64,000 nt of DNA from Auanema rhodensis. Taxonomy: Eukaryota > Nematoda > Chromadorea > Rhabditida > Rhabditidae. Position numbers and translations under genes: made by a program. The stretch spans positions 4,774,001-4,838,000 of the forward strand of contig OZ059894.1 of the NCBI GenBank assembly GCA_964057225.1, given 5' to 3'. Of this stretch, positions 52,265-64,000 are shown piece after piece. Positions within the stretch are counted from its first letter, which is position 1. Each line of letters starts with the position of its first letter. The notes under the pieces were generated by a model that was given only the letters and a program-made list of their open reading frames with translations, had not been told where the DNA came from and ran no database searches.

Positions 52265-52966
52265 TTAAGCTGCGTCGATCTGTGTTATCAGATTTGCGCT
52301 AGCTTAAAAATGCACCGAGATATCAACTGATATAAGTTCACACTTATATCCTCGATTTTCACCCTGAAGAATTAATTTTTTCGTTGAATAACATTGTCTA
52401 TCGTCTTTGCCTTGAGAAATGGAATCTAAAAACATCTACTTTTTGCTAAATTATTTTGAAATTTTTCGAAAAAATTTTTGTCAAAATGTTTTTGGAAGCA
52501 ATGTTGAGTGTACATGGAAACTCAACATACACTAATGCATCATTTTTCAAACGATCATAACTAATTTTTGTATCAAGCGTTTCTCAATGTAGTATAGTGC
52601 ATTCGATGCGGATTTTTAAGCTGCGTCGATCTGTGTTATCAGATTTGCGCTAGCTTAAAAATGCACCGAGATATCAACTGATATAAGTTCACACTTATAT
52701 CCTCGATTTTCACCCTGAAGAAATAATTTTTTCGTTGAATAACATTGTCCATCGTCTTTGCCTTGAAAAAAGGAATCTAAAAACATCTACTTTTTGCTAA
52801 ATTATTTTGAAATTTTTCGAAAAAATTTTTGTCAAAATGTTTTTGGAAGCAATGTTGAGTGTACATGGAAACTCAACATACACTAATGCATCATTTTTCA
52901 AACGATCATAACTAATTTTTGTATCAAGCGTTTCTCAATGTAGTATAGTGCATTCGATGCGGATTT

Positions 52967-54370
52967 TTAAGCTGCGTCGATCTGTGTTATCAGATTTGCG
53001 CTAGCTTAAAAATGCACCGAGATATCAACTGATATAAGTTCACACTTATATCCTCGATTTTCACCCTGAAGAATTAATTTTTTCGTTGAATAACATTGTC
53101 CATCGTCTTTGCCTTGAAAAATGGAATCTAAAAACATCTACTTTTTGCTAAATTATTTTGAAATTTTTCGAAAAAATTTTTGTCAAAATGTTTTTGGAAG
53201 CAATGTTGAGTGTACATGGAAACTCAACATACACTAATGCATCATTTTTCAAACGATCATAACTAATTTTTGTATTAAGCGTTTTTCAATGTAGTATAGT
53301 GCATTCGATGCGGATTTTTAAGCTGCGTCGATCTGTGTTATCAGATTTGCGCTAGCTTAAAAATGCACCGAGATATCAACTGATATAAGTTCACACTTAT
53401 ATCCTCGATTTTCATCCTGAAGAATTAATTTTTTCGTTGAATAACATTGTCCATCGTCTTTGCCTTGAAAAATCGAATCTAAAAACATCTACTTTTCGCT
53501 AAATTATTTTGAAATTTTTCGAAAAAATTTTTGTCAAAATGTTTTTGGAAGCAATGTTGAGTGTACATGGAAACTCAACATACACTAATGCATCATTTTT
53601 CAAACGATCATAACTAATTTTTGTATCAAGCGTTTTTCAATGTAGTATAGTGCATTCGATGCGGATTTTTAAGCTGCGTCGATCTGTGTTATCAGATTTG
53701 CGCTAGCTTAAAAATGCACCGAGATATCAACTGATACAAGTTCACACTTATATCCTCGATTTTCACCCTGAAGAAATAATTTTTTCGTTGAATAACTTTG
53801 TCCATCGTCTTTGCCTTGAAAAAAGGATTCTAAAAACATCTACTTTTTGCTAAATTATTTTGAAATTTTTCGAAAAAATTTTTGTCAAAATGTTTTTGGA
53901 AGCAGTGTTGAGTGTACATGGAAACTCAACATACACTAATGCATCATTTTTCAAACGATCATAACTAATTTTTGTATTAAGCTTCTCTCAATGTAGTATA
54001 GTGCATTCGATGCGGATTTTTAAGCTGCGTCGATCTGTGTTATCAGATTTGCGCTAGCTTAAAAATGCACCGAGATATCAACTGATATAAGTTCACACTT
54101 ATATCCTCGATTTTCACCCTGAAGAAATAATTTTTTCGTTGAATAACATTGTCCATCGTCTTTGCCTTGAAAAAAGGAATCTAAAAACATCTACTTTTTG
54201 CTAAATTATTTTGAAATTTTTCGAAAAAATTTTTGTCAAAATGTTTTTGGAAGCAATGTTGAGTGTACATGGAAACTCAACATACACTAATGCATCATTT
54301 TTCAAACGATCATAACTAATTTTTGTATCAAGCGTTTCTCAATGTAGTATAGTGCATTCGATGCGGATTT
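52967..54370 (+). repeat. 4-mer unit L-B-N-E, copy 1 (1404 bp)
   Basis: L (AAAAATGG, GTATTAAG), then a B monomer, then N with AACTTTGTCC, GCAGTG and AAGCTTCTCTC, then E. Present once here, and twice in tandem at 58934-61741. Confidence 0.9.
53318..53668 (+). repeat. B monomer island in the right half
   Basis: Carries the full B set (CATCC, GAATTA, AAAAATCG, TTTTCGC) otherwise confined to the left 24 kb, and matches the B copies at 8069 and 11928 in all marks scored. Copied to 59285 and 60689 by the local higher-order duplications. Confidence 0.85.
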
Positions 54371-55774
54371 TTAAGCTGCGTCGATCTGTGTTATCAGATT
54401 TGCGCTAGCTTAAAAATGCACCGAGATATCAACTGATATAAGTTCACACTTATATCCTCGATTTTCAACCTGAAGAATTAATTTTTTCGTTGAATAACAT
54501 TGTCCATCGTCTTTGCCTTGAAAAATGGAATCTAAAAACAACTACTTTTTGCTAAATTATTTTGAAATTTTTCGAAAAAATTTTTGTCAAAATGTTTTTG
54601 GAAGCAATGTTGAGTGTACATGGAAACTCAACATACACTAATGCATCATTTTTCAAACGATCATAACTAATTTTTGTATTAAGCGTTTTTCAATGTAGTA
54701 TAGTGCATTCGATGCGGATTTTTAAGCTGCGTCGATCTGTGTTATCAGATTTGCGCTAGCTTAAAAATGCACCGAGATATCAACTGATATAAGTTCACAC
54801 TTATATCCTCGATTTTCACCCTGAAGAAATAATTTTTTCGTTGAATAACATTGTCCATCGTCTTTGCCTTGAAAAAAGGAATCTAAAAACATCTACTTTT
54901 TGCTAAATTATTTTGAAATTTTTCGAAAAAATTTTTGTCAAAATGTTTTTGGAAGCAATGTTGAGTGTACATGGAAACTCAACATACACTAATGCATCAT
55001 TTTTCAAACGATCATAACTAATTTTTGTATCAAGCGTTTCTCAATGTAGTATAGTGCATTCGATGCGGATTTGTAAGCTGCGTCGATCTGTGTTATCAGA
55101 TTTGCGCTAACTTAAAAATGCACCGAGATATCAACTGATATAAGTTCACACTTATATCCTCGATTTTCACCCTGAAGAATTAATTTTTTCGTTGAATAAC
55201 ATTGTCTATCGTCTTTGCCTTGAGAAATGGAATCTAAAAACATCTACTTTTTGCTAAATTATTTTGAAATTTTTCGAAAAAATTTTTGTCAAAATGTTTT
55301 TGGAAGCAGTGTTGAGTGTACATGGAAACTCAACATACACTAATGCATCATTTTTCAAACGATCATAACTAATTTTTGTATCAAGCGTTTTTCAATGTAG
55401 TATAGTGCATTCGATGCGGATTTTTAAGCTGCGTCGATCTGTGTTATCAGATTTGCGCTAGCTTAAAAATGCACCGAGATATCAACTGATATAAGTTCAC
55501 ACTTATATCCTCGATTTTCACCCTGAAGAAATAATTTTTTCGTTGAATAACATTGTCCATCGTCTTTGCCTTGAAAAAAGGAATCTAAAAACATCTACTT
55601 TTTGCTAAATTATTTTGAAATTTTTCGAAAAAATTTTTGTCAAAATGTTTTTGGAAGCAATGTTGAGTGTACATGGAAACTCAACATACACTAATGCATC
55701 ATTTTTCAAACGATCATAACTAATTTTTGTATCAAGCGTTTCTCAATGTAGTATAGTGCATTCGATGCGGATTT

Positions 55775-56476
55775 TTAAGCTGCGTCGATCTGTGTTATCA
55801 GATTTGCGCTAGCTTAAAAATGCACCGAGATATCAACTGATACAAGTTCACACTTATATCCTCGATTTTCACCCTGAAGAAAAATTTTTTTCGTTGAATA
55901 ACATTGTCCATCGTCTTTGCCTTGAAAAAAGGAATCTAAAAACATCTACTTTTTGCTAAAATATTTTGAAACTTTTCGAAAAAATTTTTGTCAAAATGTT
56001 TTTGGAAGCAATGTTGAGTGTACATGGAAACTCAACATACACTAATGCATCATTTTTCAAACGATCATAACTAATTTTTGTATCAAGCGTTTCTCAATGT
56101 AGTATAGTGCATTCGATGCGGATTTTTAAGCTGCGTCGATCTGTGTTATCAGATTTGCGCTAGCTTAAAAATGCACCGAGATATCAACTGATACAAGTTC
56201 ACACTTATATCCTCGATTTTCACTCTGAAGAAATAATTTTTTCGTTGAATAACATTGTCCATCGTCTTTGCCTTGAAACAAGGATTCTAAAAACATCTAC
56301 TTTTTGCTAAATTATTTTGAAATTTTTCGAAAAAATTTTTGTCAAAATGTTTTTGGAAGCAATGTTGAGTGTACATGGAAACTCAACATACACTAATGCA
56401 TCATTTTTCAAACGATCATAACTAATTTTTGTTTCAAGCGTTTCTCAATGTAGTATAGTGCATTCGATGCGGATTT
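55775..56476 (+). repeat. 2-mer unit Fc-I, copy 1 (702 bp)
   Basis: Fc with GAAAAATTTTTTTCG, CTAAAATATT and GAAACTTTTCG, then I with GAAACAAGGATTC. The pair recurs at 63146-63847. Confidence 0.85.
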
Positions 56477-59400
56477 TTAAACTGCGTCGATCTGTGTTAT
56501 CAGATTTGCGCTAGCTTAAAAATGCACCGAGATATCAACTGATATAAGTTCACACTTATATCCTCGATTTTCACCCTGAAGAAATAATTTTTTCGTTGAA
56601 TAACATTGTCCATCGTCTTTGCCTTGAAAAAAGGAATCTAAAAACATCTACTTTTTGCTAAATTATTTTGAAATTTTTCGAAAAAATTTTTGTCAAAATG
56701 TTTTTGGAAGCAATGTTGAGTGTACATGGAAACTCAACATACACTAATGCATCATTTTTCAAACGATCATAACTAATTTTTGTATCAAGCGTTTCTCAAT
56801 GTAGTATAGTGCATTCGATGCGGATTTTTAAGTTGCGTCGATCTGTGTTATCAGATTTGCGCTAGCTTAAAAATGCACCGAGATATCAACTGATATAAGT
56901 TCACACTTATATCCTCGATTTTCACCCTGAAGAATTAATTTTTTCGTTGAATAACATTGTCTATCGTCTTTGCCTTGAGAAATGGAATCTAAAAACATCT
57001 ACTTTTTGCTAAATTATTTTGAAATTTTTCGAAAAAATTTTTGTCAAAATGTTTTTGGAAGCAATGTTGAGTGTACATGGAAACTCAACATACACTAATG
57101 CATCATTTTTCAAACGATCATAACTAATTTTTGTATCAAGCGTTTCTCAATGTAGTATAGTGCATTCGATGCGGATTTTTAAGCTGCGTCGATCTGTGTT
57201 ATCAGATTTGCGCTAGCTTAAAAATGCACCGAGATATCAACTGATATAAGTTCACACTTATATCCTCGATTTTCAACCTGAAGAATTAATTTTTTCGTTG
57301 AATAACATTGTCCATCGTCTTTGCCTTGAAAAATGGAATCTAAAAACAACTACTTTTTGCTAAATTATTTTGAAATTTTTCGAAAAAATTTTTGTCAAAA
57401 TGTTTTTGGAAGCAGTGTTGAGTGTACATGGAAACTCAACATACACTAATGCATCATTTTTCAAACGATCATAACTAGATTTTGTATCAAGCGTTTTTCA
57501 ATGTAGTATAGTGCATTCGATGCGGATTTTTAAGCTGCGTCGATCTGTGTTATCAGATTTGCGCTAGCTTAAAAATGCACCGAGATATCAACTGATATAA
57601 GTTCACACTTATATCCTCGATTTTCACCCTGAAGAAATAATTTTTTCGTTGAATAACATTGTCCATCGTCTTTGCCTTGAAAAAAGGAATCTAAAAACAT
57701 CTACTTTTTGCTAAATTATTTTGAAATTTTTCGAAAAAATTTTTGTCAAAATGTTTTTGGAAGCAATGTTGAGTGTACATGGAAACTCAACATACACTAA
57801 TGCATCATTTTTCAAACGATCATAACTAGATTTTGTATCAAGCGTTTCTCAATGTAGTATAGTGCATTCGATGCGGATTTTTAAGCTGCGTCGATCTGTG
57901 TTATCAGATTTGCGCTAGCTTAAAAATGCACCGAGATATCAACTGATATAAGTTCACACTTATATCCTCGATTTTCACCCTGAAGAAATAATTTTTTCGT
58001 TGAATAACATTGTCCATTGTCTTTGCCTTGAAAAAAGGAATCTAAAAACATCTACTTTTTGCTAAATTATTTTGAAATTTTTCGAAAAAATTTTTGTCAA
58101 AATGTTTTTGGAAGCAATGTTGAGTGTACATGGAAACTCAACATACACTAATGCATCATTTTTCAAACGATCATAACTAATTTTTGTATCAAGCGTTTCT
58201 CAATGTAGTATAGTGCATTCGATGCGGATTTTTAAGCTGCGTCGATCTGTGTTATCAGATTTGCGCTAGCTTAAAAATGCACCGAGATATCAACTGATAT
58301 AAGTTCACACTTATATCCTCGATTTTCACCCTGAAGAATTAATTTTTTCGTTGAATAACATTGTCTATCGTCTTTGCCTTGAGAAATGGAATCTAAAAAC
58401 ATCTACTTTTTGCTAAATTATTTTGAAATTTTTCGAAAAAATTTTTGTCAAAATGTTTTTGGAAGCAATGTTGAGTGTACATGGAAACTCAACATACACT
58501 AATGCATCATTTTTCAAACGATCATAACTAATTTTTGTATCAAGCGTTTCTCAATGTAGTATAGTGCATTCGATGCGGATTTTTAAGCTGCGTCGATCTG
58601 TGTTATCAGATTTGCGCTAGCTTAAAAATGCACCGAGATATCAACTGATATAAGTTCACACTTATATCCTCGATTTTCACCCTGAAGAAATAATTTTTTC
58701 GTTGAATAACATTGTCCATCGTCTTTGCCTTGAAAAAAGGAATCTAAAAACATCTACTTTTTGCTAAATTATTTTGAAATTTTTCGAAAAAATTTTTGTC
58801 AAAATGTTTTTGGAAGCAATGTTGAGTGTACATGGAAACTCAACATACACTAATGCATCATTTTTCAAACGATCATAACTAATTTTTGTATCAAGCGTTT
58901 CTCAATGTAGTATAGTGCATTCGATGCGGATTTTTAAGCTGCGTCGATCTGTGTTATCAGATTTGCGCTAGCTTAAAAATGCACCGAGATATCAACTGAT
59001 ATAAGTTCACACTTATATCCTCGATTTTCACCCTGAAGAATTAATTTTTTTGTTGAATAACATTGTCCATCGTCTTTGCCTTGAAAAATGGAATCTAAAA
59101 ACATCTACTTTTTGCTAAATTATTTTGAAATTTTTCGAAAAAATTTTTGTCAAAATGTTTTTGGAAGCAATGTTGAGTGTACATGGAAACTCAACATACA
59201 CTAATGCATCATTTTTCAAACGATCATAACTAATTTTTGTATTAAGCGTTTTTCAATGTAGTATAGTGCATTCGATGCGGATTTTTAAGCTGCGTCGATC
59301 TGTGTTATCAGATTTGCGCTAGCTTAAAAATGCACCGAGATATCAACTGATATAAGTTCACACTTATATCCTCGATTTTCATCCTGAAGAATTAATTTTT

Positions 59401-60337
59401 TCGTTGAATAACATTGTCCATCGTCTTTGCCTTGAAAAATCGAATCTAAAAACATCTACTTTTCGCTAAATTATTTTGAAATTTTTCGAAAAAATTTTTG
59501 TCAAAATGTTTTTGGAAGCAATGTTGAGTGTACATGGAAACTCAACATACACTAATGCATCATTTTTCAAACGATCATAACTAATTTTTGTATCAAGCGT
59601 TTTTCAATGTAGTATAGTGCATTCGATGCGGATTTTTAAGCTGCGTCGATCTGTGTTATCAGATTTGCGCTAGCTTAAAAATGCACCGAGATATCAACTG
59701 ATACAAGTTCACACTTATATCCTCGATTTTCACCCTGAAGAAATAATTTTTTCGTTGAATAACTTTGTCCATCGTCTTTGCCTTGAAAAAAGGATTCTAA
59801 AAACATCTACTTTTTGCTAAATTATTTTGAAATTTTTCGAAAAAATTTTTGTCAAAATGTTTTTGGAAGCAGTGTTGAGTGTACATGGAAACTCAACATA
59901 CACTAATGCATCATTTTTCAAACGATCATAACTAATTTTTGTATTAAGCTTCTCTCAATGTAGTATAGTGCATTCGATGCGGATTTTTAAGCTGCGTCGA
60001 TCTGTGTTATCAGATTTGCGCTAGCTTAAAAATGCACCGAGATATCAACTGATATAAGTTCACACTTATATCCTCGATTTTCACCCTGAAGAAATAATTT
60101 TTTCGTTGAATAACATTGTCCATCGTCTTTGCCTTGAAAAAAGGAATCTAAAAACATCTACTTTTTGCTAAATTATTTTGAAATTTTTCGAAAAAATTTT
60201 TGTCAAAATGTTTTTGGAAGCAATGTTGAGTGTACATGGAAACTCAACATACACTAATGCATCATTTTTCAAACGATCATAACTAATTTTTGTATCAAGC
60301 GTTTCTCAATGTAGTATAGTGCATTCGATGCGGATTT
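56477..60337 (+). repeat. 11-mer higher-order unit, copy 2 (3861 bp)
   Basis: Same order and rare marks as 50510-54370, including TTAAGTTGCG, CTAGATTTTG, AACTTTGTCC and AAGCTTCTCTC. It has a few private changes: TTAAACTGCG at its start, CCATTGTC at about 58016 and TTTTTTTGTTG at about 59047. The H monomer also lacks TTATTCTG. Confidence 0.9.
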
Positions 60338-61741
60338 TTAAGCTGCGTCGATCTGTGTTATCAGATTTGCGCTAGCTTAAAAATGCACCGAGATATCAAC
60401 TGATATAAGTTCACACTTATATCCTCGATTTTCACCCTGAAGAATTAATTTTTTCGTTGAATAACATTGTCCATCGTCTTTGCCTTGAAAAATGGAATCT
60501 AAAAACATCTACTTTTTGCTAAATTATTTTGAAATTTTTCGAAAAAATTTTTGTCAAAATGTTTTTGGAAGCAATGTTGAGTGTACATGGAAACTCAACA
60601 TACACTAATGCATCATTTTTCAAACGATCATAACTAATTTTTGTATTAAGCGTTTTTCAATGTAGTATAGTGCATTCGATGCGGATTTTTAAGCTGCGTC
60701 GATCTGTGTTATCAGATTTGCGCTAGCTTAAAAATGCACCGAGATATCAACTGATATAAGTTCACACTTATATCCTCGATTTTCATCCTGAAGAATTAAT
60801 TTTTTCGTTGAATAACATTGTCCATCGTCTTTGCCTTGAAAAATCGAATCTAAAAACATCTACTTTTCGCTAAATTATTTTGAAATTTTTCGAAAAAATT
60901 TTTGTCAAAATGTTTTTGGAAGCAATGTTGAGTGTACATGGAAACTCAACATACACTAATGCATCATTTTTCAAACGATCATAACTAATTTTTGTATCAA
61001 GCGTTTTTCAATGTAGTATAGTGCATTCGATGCGGATTTTTAAGCTGCGTCGATCTGTGTTATCAGATTTGCGCTAGCTTAAAAATGCACCGAGATATCA
61101 ACTGATACAAGTTCACACTTATATCCTCGATTTTCACCCTGAAGAAATAATTTTTTCGTTGAATAACTTTGTCCATCGTCTTTGCCTTGAAAAAAGGATT
61201 CTAAAAACATCTACTTTTTGCTAAATTATTTTGAAATTTTTCGAAAAAATTTTTGTCAAAATGTTTTTGGCAGCAGTGTTGAGTGTACATGGAAACTCAA
61301 CATACACTAATGCATCATTTTTCAAACGATCATAACTAATTTTTGTATTAAGCTTCTCTCAATGTAGTATAGTGCATTCGATGCGGATTTTTAAGCTGCG
61401 TCGATCTGTGTTATCAGATTTGCGCTAGCTTAAAAATGCACCGAGATATCAACTGATATAAGTTCACACTTATATCCTCGATTTTCACCCTGAAGAAATA
61501 ATTTTTTCGTTGAATAACATTGTCCATCGTCTTTGCCTTGAAAAAAGGAATCTAAAAACATCTACTTTTTGCTAAATTATTTTGAAATTTTTCGAAAAAA
61601 TTTTTGTCAAAATGTTTTTGGAAGCAATGTTGAGTGTACATGGAAACTCAACATACACTAATGCATCATTTTTCAAACGATCATAACTAATTTTTGTATC
61701 AAGCGTTTCTCAATGTAGTATAGTGCATTCGATGCGGATTT
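58934..61741 (+). repeat. 4-mer unit L-B-N-E, tandem copies 2 and 3 (1404 bp each)
   Basis: Copies at 58934-60337 and 60338-61741. Private changes are TTTTTTTGTTG in the first L and GGCAGCAGTG in the second N. A shortened variant follows (61742-62794: a J-like monomer with AAAGGATTC, then N and E). This is a local amplification nested inside the 11-mer unit. Confidence 0.9.
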
Positions 61742-63145
61742 TTAAGCTGCGTCGATCTGTGTTATCAGATTTGCGCTAGCTTAAAAATGCACCGAGATAT
61801 CAACTGATATAAGTTCACACTTATATCCTCGATTTTCACCCTGAAGAAATAATTTTTTCGTTGAATAACATTGTCCATCGTCTTTGCCTTGAAAAAAGGA
61901 TTCTAAAAACATCTACTTTTTGCTAAATTATTTTGAAATTTTTCGAAAAAATTTTTGTCAAAATGTTTTTGGAAGCAATGTTGAGTGTACATGGAAACTC
62001 AACATACACTAATGCATCATTTTTCAAACGATCATAACTAATTTTTGTATCAAGCGTTTTTCAATGTAGTATAGTGCATTCGATGCGGATTTTTAAGCTG
62101 CGTCGATCTGTGTTATCAGATTTGCGCTAGCTTAAAAATGCACCGAGATATCAACTGATACAAGTTCACACTTATATCCTCGATTTTCACCCTGAAGAAA
62201 TAATTTTTTCGTTGAATAACTTTGTCCATCGTCTTTGCCTTGAAAAAAGGATTCTAAAAACATCTACTTTTTGCTAAATTATTTTGAAATTTTTCGAAAA
62301 AATTTTTGTCAAAATGTTTTTGGAAGCAGTGTTGAGTGTACATGGAAACTCAACATACACTAATGCATCATTTTTCAAACGATCATAACTAATTTTTGTA
62401 TTAAGCTTCTCTCAATGTAGTATAGTGCATTCGATGCGGATTTTTAAGCTGCGTCGATCTGTGTTATCAGATTTGCGCTAGCTTAAAAATGCACCGAGAT
62501 ATCAACTGATATAAGTTCACACTTATATCCTCGATTTTCACCCTGAAGAAATAATTTTTTCGTTGAATAACATTGTCCATCGTCTTTGCCTTGAAAAAAG
62601 GAATCTAAAAACATCTACTTTTTGCTAAATTATTTTGAAATTTTTCGAAAAAATTTTTGTCAAAATGTTTTTGGAAGCAATGTTGAGTGTACATGGAAAC
62701 TCAACATACACTAATGCATCATTTTTCAAACGATCATAACTAATTTTTGTATCAAGCGTTTCTCAATGTAGTATAGTGCATTCGATGCGGATTTTTAAGC
62801 TGCGTCGATCTGTGTTATCAGATTTGCGCTAGCTTAAAAATGCACCGAGATATCAACTGATATAAGTTCACACTTATATCCTCGATTTTCACCCTGAAGA
62901 AATAATTTTTTCGTTGAATAACATTGTCCATCGTCTTTGCCTTGAAAAAAGGAATCTAAAAACATCTACTTTTTGCTAAATTATTATGAAATTTTTCGAA
63001 AAAATTTTTGTCAAAATGTTTTTGGAAGCAATGTTGAGTGTACATGGAAACTCAACATACACTAATGCATCATTTTTCAAACGATCATAACTAATTTTTG
63101 TATCAAGCGTTTCTCAATGTAGTATAGTGCATTCGATGCGGATTT

Positions 63146-63847
63146 TTAAGCTGCGTCGATCTGTGTTATCAGATTTGCGCTAGCTTAAAAATGCACCGAG
63201 ATATCAACTGATACAAGTTCACACTTATATCCTCGATTTTCACCCTGAAGAAAAATTTTTTTCGTTGAATAACATTGTCCATCGTCTTTGCCTTGAAAAA
63301 AGGAATCTAAAAAAAACTACTTTTTGCTAAAATATTTTGAAACTTTTCGAAAAAATTTTTGTCAAAATGTTTTTGGAAGCAATGTTGAGTGTACATGGAA
63401 ACTCAACATACACTAATGCATCATTTTTCAAACGATCATAACTAATTTTTGTATCAAGCGTTTCTCAATGTAGTATAGTGCATTCGATGCGGATTTTTAA
63501 GCTGCGTCGATCTGTGTTATCAGATTTGCGCTAGCTTAAAAATGCACCGAGATATCAACTGATACAAGTTCACACTTATATCCTCGATTTTCACTCTGAA
63601 GAAATAATTTTTTCGTTGAATAACATTGTCCATCGTCTTTGCCTTGAAACAAGGATTCTAAAAACATCTACTTTTTGCTAAATTATTTTGAAATTTTTCG
63701 AAAAAATTTTTGTCAAAATGTTTTTGGAAGCAATGTTGAGTGTACATGGAAACTCAACATACACTAATGCATCATTTTTCAAACGATCATAACTAATTTT
63801 TGTATCAAGCGTTTCTCAATGTAGTATAGTGCATTCGATGCGGATTT
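63146..63847 (+). repeat. 2-mer unit Fc-I, copy 2 (702 bp)
   Basis: Shares GAAAAATTTTTTTCG and GAAACAAGG with 55775-56476. It has a private run CTAAAAAAAACTAC and reverts TGTTTCAAG to TGTATCAAG. This suggests the unit that began at 50510 and 56477 starts again at the right edge, with a 21-monomer offset caused by the 4-mer expansion. Confidence 0.85.
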
Positions 63848-64000
63848 TTAAGCTGCGTCGATCTGTGTTATCAGATTTGCGCTAGCTTAAAAATGCACCG
63901 AGATATCAACTGATATAAGTTCACACTTATATCCTCGATTTTCACCCTGAAGAAATAATTTTTTCGTTGAATAACATTGTCCATCGTCTTTGCCTTGAAA
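63848..64000 (+). repeat. Partial E monomer at the right edge
   Basis: The first 153 bases of an E-type copy, cut by the window end. It shows the array continues to the right. Confidence 0.95.

Larger units (their letters stand above)
50510..54370 (+). repeat. 11-mer higher-order unit, copy 1 (3861 bp)
   Basis: Order E-D-H-E-E-D-E-L-B-N-E. It overlaps the second 1755-bp unit. The same eleven monomers recur at 56477-60337, an offset of 5967 bp (17 monomers). Confidence 0.9.
1..64000 (+). repeat. Satellite DNA array, about 351-bp monomer
   Basis: The window is filled end to end by tandem copies of one A+T-rich unit: 182 complete copies and a final partial one, all in the same orientation. I set the monomer start at TTAAGCTGCG, an arbitrary register. 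Lengths are 351 bp except for nineteen of 350, two of 340 and one of 357, which sum exactly to the last complete boundary at 63847. Copies differ by a handful of substitutions each, and many non-adjacent copies share the same variant set, so the array has higher-order structure. No unique DNA, transposon, inversion or gene interrupts it. Such arrays are typical of eukaryotic centromeres and pericentromeres; that location is inferred, not shown. I do not recognise the family, and the array continues beyond both ends of the window. Confidence 0.98.
42789..64000 (+). repeat. Subarray IV: E-rich monomers
   Basis: Starts and types: D42789 A43140 J43490 H43841 F44192 I44543 Fc44894 H45245 K45596 H45947 E46298 G46649 K47000 H47351 E47702 G48053 E48404 E48755 D49106 H49457 E49808 E50159 E50510 D50861 H51212 E51563 E51914 D52265 E52616 L52967 B53318 N53669 E54020 H54371 E54722 G55073 E55424 Fc55775 I56126 E56477 D56828 H57179 E57530 E57881 D58232 E58583 L58934 B59285 N59636 E59987 L60338 B60689 N61040 E61391 J61742 N62093 E62444 E62795 Fc63146 I63497 E63848. 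K has AAAATAGGATTC. L has CACCC with GAATTA, AAAAATGG and GTATTAAG. N has AACTTTGTCC, GCAGTG and AAGCTTCTCTC. D copies here have AACATTG and GAATTA, unlike those on the left. Most copies end in GTTTCTC. Confidence 0.9.

Noticed and set aside
1-64000. CRISPR array
   Set aside because: The repeats are 351 bp and contiguous, with no unique spacers between short repeats, and there are no cas genes.
1-64000. Known insect satellites such as the Drosophila 359-bp or Tribolium 360-bp families
   Set aside because: Only the unit length and A+T-richness are similar. I cannot match the sequence from memory, so no family or species is assigned.
1-64000. Ribosomal, transfer RNA or histone tandem gene cluster
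   Set aside because: The 351-bp unit has no gene-like content, stops occur in all frames of a typical monomer, and no RNA gene motif is seen.
1-64000. Telomeric repeats or subtelomere
   Set aside because: No runs of TTAGGG, TTAGG or similar short telomeric units occur anywhere in the window.

Overview
The whole 64,000-base window is one uninterrupted tandem satellite array. I see no protein-coding gene, RNA gene, transposon or unique spacer in it. The unit is about 351 bp and about 31% G+C (109 of 350 bases in the first copy). All copies run head to tail in the same orientation. Using the start TTAAGCTGCG, I count 182 complete monomers plus a 153-base partial one at the right end. Most are 351 bp. 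Nineteen are 350 bp, two are 340 bp (an identical 10-bp deletion) and one is 357 bp (a 6-bp duplication). These lengths add up exactly to 63,847, so the register is never lost.

This size, purity, A+T-richness and multi-monomer higher-order periodicity point to eukaryotic centromeric or pericentromeric heterochromatin. The organism cannot be named from the sequence. CpG is not depleted (12 per monomer), which argues against a heavily CpG-methylated genome such as a vertebrate or plant. An invertebrate such as an insect is a reasonable but unproven guess. The monomer class (about 350-360 bp, roughly two nucleosomes) resembles several insect satellites in length, but I do not recognise the sequence.

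The layout is mosaic. I scored diagnostic variants by eye and gave monomers letter types. Bases 1-19995 are built from types A (350 bp), B, C and D, with a 6-mer higher-order unit of 2105 bp (three copies) and a 4-mer of 1403 bp (three copies). Bases 19996-24530 form a transition zone with a 5-mer unit of 1742 bp in two adjacent copies, marked by the 10-bp deletion. Bases 24531-42788 are dominated by type F monomers (GATACAAG plus CTAAAATATT), with 2-mer, 3-mer and 6-mer repeats inside a 15-monomer offset. Bases 42789-64000 are dominated by type E, with 4-mer, 5-mer and 11-mer units, a 17-monomer offset and a nested 4-mer expansion. Types from the left end (A, B) reappear as isolated islands on the right, which implies exchange or conversion over tens of kilobases.

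Inside each monomer, variation concentrates at about positions 65-230 and 300-320. The stretch at about 253-297 (numbering of the 350-bp form) showed no change that I noticed in any copy. Each monomer carries two hairpins with 9-bp perfect arms and a 12-bp palindrome. The strongest candidates for a second look are this invariant core, the hairpins and the nested higher-order repeats. I found no sign of a gene-encoded system.
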